In this document: positions 33,640 through 45,392 of the stretch, in pieces | How the letters are laid out: every line of letters begins with the position of its first letter | How positions within the stretch are numbered: position 1 is the first letter of the stretch | NCBI GenBank assembly: GCA_019614645.1 | Contig: JABWDB010000008.1 | Location: 6,758,001-6,822,000, forward strand | Length of the DNA stretch: 64,000 nt | From: Stratiolaelaps scimitus | Lineage: Eukaryota; Arthropoda; Arachnida; Mesostigmata; Laelapidae | Direction: 5' to 3' | Position numbers and translations under genes: made by a program | The notes under the pieces: generated by a model | The model's database searches: none | What the model was told of the DNA's origin: nothing | Seen by the model: the letters and a program-made list of their open reading frames with translations, nothing else

Positions 33640-34407
33640 CTAGCTTCTTGGCCGGCAGTGCGTAGTGGTCCTTAGCGTTACTGATCCTGGCGAGCGTTTG
33701 CTGATAGAGCTGCTTTTTTCCCCATCTTGTCCTATTTGCCCGCGGTTCTTGGCCGAGGAAAGGCACGTGCCGTGCCCGAGAGAAGTGGACATAAATAGGC
33801 AGACACTCGATAAACCAATATGCAATATATATATGCGAACGGGAGGCTGGCACAACAAGCGTCCGAAGTAAATGTGTTCGTGGTCGAATTCTCCGAACAT
33901 TCGTTCAGTCCTCCAGCCAGCCAGCCCCTGTGATGAAGGCAAACGCAACCGTATAGCCACCCTGAATAAGCCAGTTTCATCGTCTCCTTCAACGTAGGCA
34001 ATATGGTATAATAGATACACCCAGTTCGATTCGGAGCCTATAGAGTACGGAGAAGCATATATGATTGTCACTGTTGCCATGACTCTGTTCGAGTCACTAG
34101 TGTAAACATTGGAGAAGTTGTATGTTACAGAACCGACGCGAACTTGCCATCGAAAATTGGCTACCGTATGCAGGCGCAGACTTACCGAACACCTCTGCAT
34201 ACTGCTGAGATGTCGCTATGCCTCCTCCTTAATGTCTACCTCAATGCAGGACCTTCTCGAGCATTCCCCTAAAACTATACCGTTGTAGGGGCGATGTGAA
34301 TACTGCAGCGCTAGTCGGCCCATGTTATGGAAACAAACTATGCAATTGGAGAAATCGAAAAACCGATAAGGCATACGATCGTAGACGAAAGCGCAGCCGA
34401 TTTCCAT
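33640..34407 (-). pseudogene. 256-codon ORF interrupted by a single TAG
   Basis: Minus-strand ATG 34407 opens 63 codons (MEIGCAFVYDRMPYRFFDF at the start, IEVDIKEEA at the end) to TAG at 34218-34216. The same frame then continues for 192 further codons to the stop at 33640. The second part includes an alternating hydrophobic region (TYNFSNVYTSDSNRVMATV and SNWVYLLYHIAYVEGDDETG) that looks like beta strands. A GTAAGT site lies just after the restart near 34190. Possibilities are a recently broken gene, readthrough, two stacked ORFs or unresolved exons. The protein is not recognised. Confidence 0.32.
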
Positions 34408-37322
34408 TTTCTTGAAGAGCCACCCGCCACTCGACCACCAACGCCATGTGTCAAAACGAACACGAAAAACTGACTACACTTCAAGAGAAATGAATCGCTC
34501 TCGGTGTTGGTGGCAACGTCCAATAGGCGGCCACATCCGCAAATTACACCTTCGAAGAGAGGCATACGAACAAAAATGACTATATACATATATATAAATA
34601 TATATGCAAGAGTGTGTATATACGGCGCTATGTGAGCGTCGTAAATCCATTATCAGTGAATAATATGTAGATTTACGCTGTCAGTCGAGCGTTTTGAAAA
34701 ATTCGTTCTATGGATCCAGGAAGAACACGAAGATCATAAAAATGATCGATAATTATTGAACAACTGATATTCGCCAACACAACTATACTCTCACACTGTA
34801 CTCGACGGCTGTAGTCCCGCATGTAACCGTCGTTCATAATGAATTCGTCACAGAATGCGTGCTATACTCATATCGAGGTTCATAATCATAAAAGTAAGTA
34901 TCATTCGTTATAGGGGGAAATACATTTTCGGTTGAGTTCATATTTGCGGGATTGTCCCTGCATTATTTATTGGCAAAAATTAATTGCATAGCTAAATATA
35001 GTTTTGTATGGTGGATTGGTTCGGCCAACATGCAGAACTCGAGGGGTACGGCGAATTTTGCTTGCTATTGCATTCTGGTGCCGTTGTTTCCATTCGCTCA
35101 CTTCATGCTGTCAAGTTTTGAAAAGTTGTGCCCATGGCCGCCACTTGTTTGCCGGCTTATGTCCGGGAGTGTCCGGCGACCGAAGAAGGGCGGCATATGG
35201 GTGACACGCATAAAATCCCCCTTGTCTCTTGCGGGATCATTAAGAGGGTCATGGGTTCGCTCATTAGCCCTTGCCTGCCATACGGATGTGAAGGACCTCG
35301 CGATGATAAGCAGCAACAAATTCAAACCACGCGCCACACAACGACAGGCCATTTTTAAACGTCGTACAAATGTATAATCAATATTTCGAGAGCGTGGCCA
35401 TAAGATGTCGCTAACCTGTCCCACAATGGATAATGAGAATAACTAATTAGCAAACATCTAATCCTCAAATGGAATAGTTGCATAAATGCTGTAATATGAA
35501 AAATAGCCGAACACATTGTAGGGTGGGCTTTAGCCATGAATGCAGGATGGGTTTAAAAAAAAAACGACAACGACGTCTTATCGCGGGCTGGTCAGCGGGT
35601 GAGCGGATACCGGACGCCTCATAAGCAAGTTTTCACTTCACGCAGGCCGAAAGGGTAGCGCCGAGCATCTCTGCTGTGCGCAGAGCACACTCTGGGGAGA
35701 CAAACTTCGAGGAGTTTCGAGAACGGCGCTGCCTGCCATATGTTGCAAGAAAGTTTGAAGTTGACCAGCGGAACTTAAATCCTGTTCTTATACTCGCGGG
35801 TATACGGTGCCACAACGCCGGTTTTAGTTCTCTTGCAACGGCTCGCTATATATATATATATATATATAATATACAATGGCTTTGCTGTTCTTTTTTGTTC
35901 ACCCGCTGCAATCGGTTGTGAGTGTTCCCACAAGAGGCACTACACTTCAGATTATTATTTCTCACTCCACTTTGCGCGTTAGCCGCGCCACAAGTCGTTG
36001 TCGACTAATGGTGTCTATATACTTACCATAGCACTTCCAGTTACGGTATGGTATTGTATAGCAGAACGAATAAAAGGTGAAACTAGAGCAACAGACGTGC
36101 TGGCTGGCTTCAGGCGAACACAGACAATTCGACGACTCGAGTATCCTTCTGCTGACAACAAAAAATGAACTACCACTGGTGCTGCTGCTGCTGCCACTCA
36201 AAAAGTCATCTCTCGTAACAACTCGTGGCCTGCCGCGTCTGGACGAGGCAGGCACCACGCGCGGCGTCTAGATGACCTGAATTGGCTGAAATAGTCCCGA
36301 GTTTATCTCTCCAGACGGTTGTGGAAATTGCGTGAACACGCTAGCGTGCCCCTGGCGTGCCGGCTAGAACGGGCTTTGAGAGTAGAGGGGACCGCACCAT
36401 GTTATCCGCCATTACTGAAGCTGGCTGGCTGGTTGGCTGACTGGCTGGCGCTGAAGATGGCAGAATTGCGAATGGGTTGAGAGGGAGCCTGCGAGATCAA
36501 AGGGGGAGTAGGCCAGTGCCCCCACTGTGTGGTTTATCTAGCGGAAACAAACTTGTAGACGTCGCTTTACCGCTCGCCGCATAGACCAGTCGGTCTGTCG
36601 TCGCAGCTGTGCTGGTAGTACTAGCCGCACTAGCCGTAGTCGCCGTCGTCATAGCGAACGGCCGGGTATTTTTTTTTTGAGGAAAAATGCCAGGGCGTTG
36701 AGCAAGCTTCGAAGGGACTTGACTCATTCCTAGGGAGTTCTTCAAGGCGGAGCCGAGCGAACTGAGTCGAGACGATGATTTACGATTTGGAAGCGTGTCC
36801 CCGTTCCGTTTGTGGCCCCCTATTATATCGTATAGTACTGTTCTCTTTCAGCCTCTGCCCACCGAAGTGACTGAATACACCACGGGTCGCGAGCGACGGG
36901 GAACCCTAAGGGGACTCGCTAAAGGAACCCCTTCTCTGACTTACTGGACTGGATTGCGCTTAAATAGAAGGCACGTTTACAAAGTCGTGATGAAGCTAGC
37001 ATGTATTACAATAGTTACTTCGCTGTTACTTGGCCACGAATGCGGTTGTCTTATGGGGTTCGAATGAAGTGTATGGTGCAGTCGTCCTTTATCAAGGTGT
37101 ACGTGTTCGTATGCTGTGCATATAGAAATATTCTATGGTAAGAAACTTGGGTCGCTTCTGCCCACGTAGCTATCCTTTGTAATCGAACAATTTTTATTGA
37201 TATGAGAATGTTGACCAGTTATACACTTCTCACTAGCATCGCATAACAAAGATAAACTTCTATGGCCGTCACATGGTCGACGAAACCCATGCACGCGTAT
37301 CGTGGATCCTTTTTGTATGAGG
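34408..37322. other. Mostly non-coding; scattered repeats
   Basis: ORFs on both strands at 34952-35424 are GC-favoured but have no ATG/splice support. An (AT)n tract lies at 35847-35868. A CTGG/GGCT tandem tract (36420-36450) and a GTC/GCC-rich minus-strand Thr/Ala run near 36600-36660 are simple-sequence features. A short first-exon-like frame (36795-37067) has nothing to anchor it. Confidence 0.3.
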
Positions 37323-37448
37323 TTAAGGGTTAAATGCATTATGCAGACCAGACTTCACGATTAAGAGGTATTCGTCTGGAACTGTGGTACTCTCATCCAC
37401 TAAAACCTTGGATCTCTTCGACTTGGGCCTTGATCTTGAACTGATTAT
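37323..37448 (-). pseudogene. Decayed copy of the 52.7-kb minus-strand coding fragment
   Basis: Aligns over about 125 bases with 52685-52810. On the minus strand both copies read the same frame around SKRS[KR]VLVDE and DEYL, and many differences fall at third positions. Here the frame meets a TAA just upstream (before IISSRSRP), and a one-base insertion alters the C-terminal residues after DEYL. It is a dispersed, mutated copy of unknown family. Confidence 0.45.
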
Positions 37449-37692
37449 GTATTACTTCAGGCCCAGCGTTTCTACTCATCGGTAACCTTAGCCTGCCTGG
37501 TGATATTATACGTTTATGGCATTTTGCTTAAATATGGCCTGCTCCCTGATATCAGATAGAGACAACTCTACTAAAATATTTAATGTCTATTATCCGGTTA
37601 TTCTGCAGAGCGTCTACTGCACTATTCAAGACAATTGACAACGAACAAAGTATAGGGACTGAGTTTATCTAATTTTACCTCTCCCAACTGAT
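37449..37692. other. No feature
   Basis: AT-rich spacer between two repeat copies. Nothing recognised. Confidence 0.4.
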
Positions 37693-37772
37693 GGCGGTCG
37701 AGTGGCGAACGTTGGACCTGGACTGCTAGACAAGCGGGATATGTGGTTTGGGATCAAATCCTGCTCGACGCT
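37693..37772 (+). mobile_element. tRNA-Ser(GCU)-derived SINE copy
   Basis: GGCGGTCGAGTGGCGAACGT matches the D-arm region of tRNA-Ser, TGGACTGCTAGAC matches the Ser(GCU) anticodon arm, and GGATCAAATCC is a one-mismatch B box. An AT-rich tail follows. It shares blocks in order with the minus-strand copy at 24741-24800. Stems are disrupted, so this is a retroposon and not a tRNA gene. Confidence 0.6.
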
Positions 37773-38495
37773 TTGGAGAACATTTCGAGCTCTTTATCAT
37801 CATTTTTTATGTGTGTATTCTTGCTAGAGACGACTGGTGGAAAAACCAAGCATAGGTATGAGGCCCCGACAGGTCCTCACAGTAGTACGTTTATGTAGTA
37901 AAAGTTTAGTACGTAAAAGGTTAGTACTGAGGCGTGTCATACTGGAGAACAGCAGAGGGTCGGCTCAGAGAATTTTGAGTAATTACCTGACCTAGCTGCG
38001 GTTACCCAATTACCTTGATGAAATTCCTCCACGACCTTGTTACCATCATCCCATTCCCTGCGCCAGCTATAGCGTCCTGCCATTACGACCTGTTACTTTT
38101 CAAGCGCTAACCCGTTACGTTCATCTGTTAGCCATTGCGAAAAAGGTACGTAAAGCTACCCTTGATTTCCCAAAATCAATGTCATCTCTCCTTCAATTTA
38201 CACCATTCCATGGAGAAGCTTTTGTACGTTTATTCATTAACCCACTCCTTCCAAGCATGTCATGTTCATCCGAGTGTTTCCTCGCTAAGCTAGGCCTACC
38301 CACAAGCAATATCGCCAGAGGCGTCGTTTCGAGATCGTCGGCGCAAGCACAACTTTAACGCGTTCGTCTTGTTTTTTTTTTACCGTACACGAATCGGACA
38401 TTTGTACTCTATCTAATGTTCTCGAAGTAAGAACACTCTTCGTATCTGTATGTGCACAAATATATATATATTAATTGCCCTGGCGGTGAAGTGAA
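37773..38495. other. Spacer downstream of HDHD2
   Basis: Several TTACCT/TTACC-type short repeats (37990-38110) and an (AT) tract (38458-38470). No gene. Confidence 0.35.
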
Positions 38496-38501
38496 TTTAT
38501 T
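38496..38501 (-). terminator. HDHD2: Polyadenylation signal AATAAA of HDHD2
   Basis: TTTATT on the plus strand gives AATAAA 31 bases after the stop codon, implying a very short 3' UTR. Confidence 0.65.
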
Positions 38502-38531
38502 ACATTGCCAGTATCTGTTCCACAACACGAG

Positions 38532-41524
38532 TTACTTCACCTCCCGATCATCTCCACCTTGATTGTGCTGTATGATGAAGTCGACCGCCTGATTGAAATC
38601 GTCGACGGCGGTCGTGGGCCGACTCTGCGACTTGCGCTCGTCGCCTGCCAGATATTTGCCCGTCTTTACTAAGATCGCGCCCATCCCAACATCCATCGCT
38701 CCTTGAATGTCGTCCATAATATCCTGTCGGCCAAAGATAAATGATAAAATAGGAGAACATAAATAGCACGCCATAGAGAAACCTAGATACTACAATATTC
38801 ATATATGAACGTAATGTACGAGGCCATTTAAAAATTACCTTGCCTCGCGAGCACTCGCTAGCTGGCATAGTTGTTTTATTGAACAGCTACAATATTAAAC
38901 GACTTGGATGGCTTTTAGGTTAAATCTAAAAAATTGTATTCATAGTATAAAGTAGATGGGAAGCGGCCTCGCATTAAGCGATATTAGAATTGTTACGAAA
39001 TGCAATTCCATAAGATCCCACTTAAGCTAGCATTCCCGGTTAGAACTTAATAGTATCGCTGCTTGAATCAGCCGCTATATGAGTGGTGTGTAGACACAGA
39101 ATTGAAATTCGAACATTACTTGGATTGTGACATATATAACACTACTTTGTATCATCATGGCGATTCTACGTAAGTAGACTTTATTCGCAGGACGCTCGTT
39201 CGCTGAACGACAACGACGGCAGTCTGGTTTTTCCTATTCGTGCTGTGTGATTCGACGAAAGGGGAACGCCAATATTTAAAAAGATTGCTAAAATATATTT
39301 AAAACAATCAGGCCTCAATGTCGATAGCATCGCCGAAGAGGCAAAGTGCAAAGTGATGACAGCTGGAAGTGATATACTTACATCACCGATCATGACTGCT
39401 TCGCTAGGACTCTCCGTCATGCCTTGAAGCGCTTGTTGAAAAAACAGTTTATTAGGCTTGCCGACAACCTCGGCCTGTATTCCGGTGGCGTACTCTAGTC
39501 CAGCGACGAATGGGCCTGGTCCTAGTGCCAGTCCGCCATCAGCCCGATAGTACCGTCCCTTATGAATCGCAATCAGCTGACCACCGTTCAACAGAACCTG
39601 AAACGCCTGCATTTCCATCGAAATAGTGAAAGACTTGTCTCGACGTTCAGAGCTGGTGCTCACTTCCTGTGCAACTTTTATTGCGTGTAACTATCGTGTT
39701 TAGGGCGGCGAAACAGATTCGGTAATTTGTGACGACGATAAGAGCAAATGGCAAACGAGGTGGTAAGGAAGCTGAACGTTAAATTTCAGCGACCGAACGC
39801 AAGCGGTGATCTCGTGACACTCACATAGCTTGACTTCGTCCGCTGTTTTTCTCAGTAGGTAAACTGGGTCGTTAGGTCGAGTTTTGCCCTATTGGCGTGC
39901 AATAAGAGGGGTTAACGGAAAGCGAAGTCAAGACACACGCATTGTAGGCCTAACTGGTGACACAATATATGTTAAAGAAAGAAAGAGGGAGAGAGAGAGA
40001 GAGAGTAAGAGGGAACGAAGATATGCAAAAAAACCTTGGTGGTCTTCTATAATATGTATAGGGATATATATGTTCGTGTAGTTGTCAAAGCCTCGTTTCC
40101 TTCCAAGTTACCTTCAGAGTTGATTATATGGGGAGCAGAAAATAATTAGAAGATTGACCTATACATTTCCTAGGAAAAGCTTTAGTGTTATAAATTGGGA
40201 AATCTATCAAAACGTTTATTTAGGCGTTTCGTTCATCCAGCAGCAGCGCATGTAAAGATATCCAACCTCATTGAGCTTGTCGTAGTTGAACTTCTCTGGA
40301 GCCAGCCCGACCAGAACTGCGTTCATGTTTGATTGCCCGTCCAACTCTTTGAAGTCTTCCATCGCGTCATCATGAACCAGGAGATACGGCCGAAGTTGAT
40401 GTTTTCTAAACGAGCACCAATTTATTCAGATTGTGTAAGATGTTATCTAGATTATGTGTGCATATTTCAGTAACGTGTTAAAATCTATCTATTACATAAT
40501 CGTATGTATTGCATAGACGTGTACCATGTCTAGCTCTTAAATCCACAGGAAGCGGCTGAGAAATAGCGTATACAGAGAATGACCGGCGAAGTATTTCGGC
40601 ACGCTTGAATAAGCTTGTACGGCTATGTGACAGTTTGACTGTGAGGCTGTTCATCTGGACGAGCCTAGAGACATTTGGTCCCTCTTGTGAGATCACATTA
40701 AGGTGACATAAGACAGTTTTTCTTCAAATCGTATCTGTTATCTGGTTAGTACTTTCAACTAACGAGAATGCCTCTCCATGAATGTTCGTATTATTAATAT
40801 ACGCACACGAAACATGTTGCCGGCAATCTACTGCAAAATTTGACTTTTACTTTATATATAAATGAGACGCATGAGATTTGAAGTGCGACATGGTGCAACA
40901 AATTCAGCCATTAGCTATTTTCCGAACAGCACGGAATCATGAAAGCCAGTTACGGTATTTCTTCGCACTGCTATACGTGTTATGTCAGAAAATAGTTCAT
41001 TGATTCCGATCGCAGAATTGACGAGCAGACATTCTCTTGTAAGCAGCCATGCCGCGTTCGAGCCTAATGTGAGCATGTATGTATTTATAATGGCACTGTT
41101 CGTTCTAGTACAACATGATGCTCTATTACTCTGTATCAGTGAACGAAGCTCCCTCACATGATGCTGCCTTCTATTTACCAACTCGTGATTGTAAAGGTGA
41201 ACTATGATAGGGCGCAAGCAAGCTAGAGTACTTCGACTGAGACTGCTCGAACGCTGTGTCATTCATCTCATTTGCTGTCTTTTGACCTGGCACAGCATAC
41301 AGCTTGTAAATTATCTACGTCTCCAATAAACTAATCTTGTCCTGAGTGGGCTCAGGCATTAGCAGCTCGCCTATGCGGCGATGACGGCATCATGTTTCGT
41401 TAAAGTTCAAAGTCTTCTGCAAACGTACTAAAGCCTTAGCAATCAAGAGGCAGGCGAAATACCCTGGATGGATCAGACAAAATATAGACAATATAAATGG
41501 CCTCTATTTATATATATTTGTTAG

Positions 41525-41556
<32 letters not shown>

Positions 41557-42762
41557 CTATATACTGCACGATATACAGTATTTCAATATATTTTACAAAT
41601 TCATTCGAAAACAGGTAACTGTAATTAAGGCTATGAATATCGTGAGGGTTGGCAGCATATATCACTGTCAGCTATAGTTTGCTGTCGTCTCGGTCGTACT
41701 CACCTAACGTAGTCTCTAGCTGCGATTAGTGAGGAGAATATCTCATTGCGGTCAATCTCAAATCCGAGTGCAAGGAGACGCGAGTGAAGTTTGCTTGAAG
41801 ATTCCTTCGTCGTGTTCGTAACGAAGCGCACCTTGACACCAGCGTCTCGAAGCCTTCAACATTGAGCAGCCAAAGATCGGATAACGGATGACGTAAAGGC
41901 ATCGTATACGCCGATATCAGACCTCAGCTTTGAGTAAAAGCTTTGCAAAATAAATACATGGACATTTGATACTTATATCAAGATATGAGACGAACAGATT
42001 GGATGTCTCGAAACTGCTGTCACCGTTGCAGCGATTATGAATAGCGAACTGTATAGGTTAATTCTATATCGATGTAATCCTGATTTCGATAGATATTGTA
42101 GTGTAGTCATTAAAATGCCAAAATGTTTCTGCCCACAACTCTGTGTCAAAAGGTGACCAAATACTCTGAACTGACGCAATGTTCATGAGAAACCCTTGTG
42201 CCCTTTATCAATTGAATGTTGTTCGGAGAATATTTCCTTTCATGACATTATCATTTATTGTAATCACGTGGTTTTAGGGTATTTAATTTATAGATATCTA
42301 GAGAGAAAGCAAAGCTCGAGCGGACGGACTCACAACAAGATGCTTGAATAAAAAAAGTAGCCTCAGGTAGCCATTTTTCAAACTTCCATCCACACCAGAA
42401 AATCTGGACTTGACGTAAGACAGACAACTTAGATCAGAACGATTTTTGTTAGTCGCGTTTTGCTATTGAATTTCGACGAGACACAGAGGGGGAGAACATT
42501 TAGCAGCGACCCCGTGAATTGAAAATATAATTGAATCTACACCGTGAATCTATAGAAAGTCAAGCGTGCTGCATATTTAGCATAATTATTATGATTGTGT
42601 CATTCTCTGCAGGACTCCACCCGAACGATATCACTCTACGGCGTTCCTACAGCGGCACTACCGTTTAAGGGCTCGAGGAGCGTCGCGGGTAACTTTGTCT
42701 CCAACATGCAGTGTCCCGCTGAGGTCGATCAGTGCCACACGGATCATCTTGGACATCGACAT
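38532..42762 (-). CDS. HDHD2: HDHD2-like HAD-family phosphatase (268 aa, 5 exons)
   Basis: Five exons join in phase with GT-AG borders: 42762-42662, 41853-41704, 40405-40267, 39606-39382 and 38723-38532. The product matches haloacid dehalogenase-like hydrolase domain-containing protein 2 along its length. HAD motif I is DLSGTLH (D13), with Ser in place of the second Asp, as in known HDHD2 proteins. Motif II is FVTNTT (T46). The C2-cap region has [22 protein letters not shown] and LALGPGPF. Motif III is VGKP (K180), and motif IV is MIGDDIMDD (D205, D210), ending with [10 protein letters not shown]. Its 268 residues compare with about 259 in human. The family (with LHPP) dephosphorylates small or phospho-amino-acid substrates, but the natural substrate of HDHD2 is unsettled. 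The exon 3 donor (GAG/GTTGGA) is weak. It lies head-to-head with msrB-A. Confidence 0.92.
41526..41555 (+). repeat. (AT)n microsatellite in HDHD2 intron
   Basis: About 14 TA units inside a larger TAGCTATATA...TATAGCTA palindrome, in intron 2 of HDHD2. Confidence 0.9.
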
Positions 42763-44060
42763 CGAAGCGCAATAACAGCAATGAAGACCCGCTAGGAGCG
42801 GACATCAGAGGTGGACGACTTCACTACGTCGGCGATCGATACGAACTGTAAAAAACAATTCGTCTAAAAGCAGAAGAGGCAATCTTGTTGGAAACGCCCG
42901 ACTTCGAAAAGTTTTACCATGTCCTGCGCAATTAATCGAGCCTACCTTTATTTACAATCATGTAGGTTTAACTCGGGTAAAGCACGTTTGTCACATGGGT
43001 AAACCACGCTCTTCGTTCCGACGCCCTAAATATAATAACTTAGTTGAGACTGTAACTGAGAATGAAGCAGACAAACGTCCAAAGTGTAACTTGCTATAAC
43101 TTTTCTTTTTTTGGTTCAGCATGACAACGTTCATATGCAACAACGTTTTCAAGCAGATTTTCATAGTTGATGGTGCGCTGAGATGAATACAATGCACACC
43201 CTTGGTACAAATTGTGACTTAAAACGATCGAACACAAGCGGGGTGATTTCGTACAGTGGAACATTATGGCTAAGGTTTCAGTGGGTTGATCCGCTAAAAG
43301 ATGCGAATAATAAGGTAGTCTTTCAAGTGAGTCACGTGCGTCCGAAGCACACCTACAATTAGTGCTTGTCCCAACTCACCTGGGACATCTAAAGATTTCA
43401 TTTGAATACAAATATGCGATTTTATCTGAGAAGAAAATGCTCATATCAGATTGTAAATTCAGCAGTAAAACGCATGAAAGGAATACTGAAGCAAATTGTT
43501 GCACAACAATGAAATGATCTAATATAGTAATTAGAGTCTGATTTGGCAATACCGAACGGTACTAGTTAAGCACCACAATCCGAATGAAAGCCTTAACGTA
43601 GATGGCTGCGCACAGCGGTTTTCAATTTAACAGTACCAATATGACGACGCCAAGCTGTGTTTTGCTTATAAGGAAACACCCTGTATATTATTAATTGACT
43701 AATATGATTTTTTGCCAAATTAACGTGTTCATGGAACGAATATGAATAATGATAACAATAATAATTATAGTGATAACATTATTACGCGTTAATTGGCTAT
43801 AATTACGATTGGATTTTTGAGTGACAGCTTTAATTGAAACAATTAAATATTAGATTTCACTATTTATTAAATAGACATTCGACCTCTTTATTCTACTAAC
43901 CAAATATCACAGGCACACGCGTTCGCTGCTGGGAGCTAAGCGTTGTAAAACGCCGTGTTGCACAGCAGTCGATATCATCGGTTTTCTTCGACGTCCCACC
44001 ATTAAAACATTCACCATTTGAGCTCTTTGTTCCACTGTCACCGCCTGTTAACGGGCCAGA
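42763..44060. other. HDHD2 / msrB-A intergenic region
   Basis: AT-rich. ACACCCTGTA at 43676-43685 looks like the right end of a MITE whose left end was not found. No TATA box for either flanking gene could be fixed. Confidence 0.35.
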
Positions 44061-44282
44061 TTGACACTGAAGATGCATCGGCACATCATTAGTAGCAAGA
44101 GATGTTTTCCATTGGTCACTGAAGGCATCTATTCGATGATAATCACCGATTCTCGAGTGCCGGCAACATCAACGGTGGTTAACGACGTATTTCAACGCTC
44201 AGCTGATATTTTAGATGGGTTGGAGCAGCCCGACCTACTCCGTGTGTTAGGTCCCCGGCCCTCTAATTGGCAGATGCTTTAG
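44061..44282 (+). CDS. Candidate ORF upstream of msrB-A (73 codons)
   Basis: The ORF starts MTLKMHRHIISSKRCF and ends with a protein-like stretch (NDVFQRSADILDGLEQPDLL). It is on the same strand as the long frame at 44553 but in another phase. No donor fits cleanly before its stop, so its relation to msrB-A is unknown. Confidence 0.22.
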   Translation: MTLKMHRHIISSKRCFPLVTEGIYSMIITDSRVPATSTVVNDVFQRSADILDGLEQPDLLRVLGPRPSNWQML

Positions 44283-44552
44283 GAGCGCCAGGCAGTGGCG
44301 CAGAGGTGAAAACGATTTTTTCGTAAAATGAAATTTACACCGTAAGAATACTTGGCCTCCTTCGATTGCTCGATGTTTTATAATATACAGTAATCGTATG
44401 TGAGAGCTGTAGTCATCCCAGTGGCAGTGTTTGGTCAGCATCAAAGGTGGTAGCGTTGCCTTGGCTCGTTCTTTCAGCCGGCGCGAACTGCCGCCCAACA
44501 CAGCGGTAACCCTGTCCGCTTGTCAGACTTCGGGGAGCTTTAATCACCCAAA

Positions 44553-45392
44553 GTGGTGCAGAGCCCCGGCATTGCCGTGTTTTGCGTTGGCCCGATACGC
44601 TATAAGCTATCTGCTTCGTTCTGGCATCTGAGGGATCAGACGGCCGCTGCAAATTCGGGATGTGTTGTGAAAGCCGTTTGTAAAATATCAATGTTTTGTT
44701 ACGGTGCCATTGTGCGGTATGGTTGTGGTCGACGTAGTGGTGAGAGCAGTACTATTCATGCTAAAGCGGTAAAATTGTGGTTATCCTCTTCGTCAGCAAC
44801 CTGTTTAGGTTCGACGGTGAACAGTGCGAACAATAGCGTGATCAAGCGGGCTGTGATAGTATCAGGTGCACCCATATTAAGGACTCGATTGCACCAGGCA
44901 CCATCAGCACATCGCATCACCCCAAAGCCCATAGAGAATCATAGCTCGACAAGTTCACAGCTGTTCCCTGTCAACGCAATCACTAAGTGCTGTTGTAACG
45001 TTGCTTCTAGGCTAGCCAAGAGAGAATTGTGTAGGTATTGTCTAACTGGTTGCTCACAGCTACCAGTTGCGGGTGATAGCTGCCAGGAATACAGCTGTGA
45101 TTACGATTTTGTGCGTCCGTCGATAGCAAGGTGGGTGGGTCCGGTTAAGGAAGTCGGCAGAGTGCTCACCGACGGGATCTTTGGAAGGCGTCAAGACATC
45201 GTAACCGCCAGCCGTTCGATATTTTTCCAGCAGTACTGTGCACTGTCGACGACTTCATCGGTGGGATTTCGTCTGTTCACGGTGGGGTCACAGAGCTCAA
45301 AAAAGGGCCCCGTTGAGGGCTCTAAGTCGGGTCCGCCAGTCTTGGAGGATTGTACCAAGGACGTGACTGACAAAATGAGCTTGCAGGAACAG
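44553..45392 (+). CDS. Long open frame leading into msrB-A exon 1
   Basis: The reading frame of msrB-A exon 1 is open for 280 codons upstream of its donor at 45393, far longer than expected by chance. The first true ATG in it is at 44691, which would give a 374-residue msrB-A product. The predicted extension is poor in acidic residues at its start and rich in Arg, Ser and Cys (KRELCRYCLTGC), compatible with a mitochondrial targeting leader plus disordered linker. No domain is recognised. The alternative is a 5' UTR, with translation starting at 45375. Confidence 0.4.

Noticed and set aside
41526..41575. Long AT palindrome in an HDHD2 intron as a regulatory hairpin
   Set aside because: Explained by an (AT)n microsatellite, which is self-complementary by composition.
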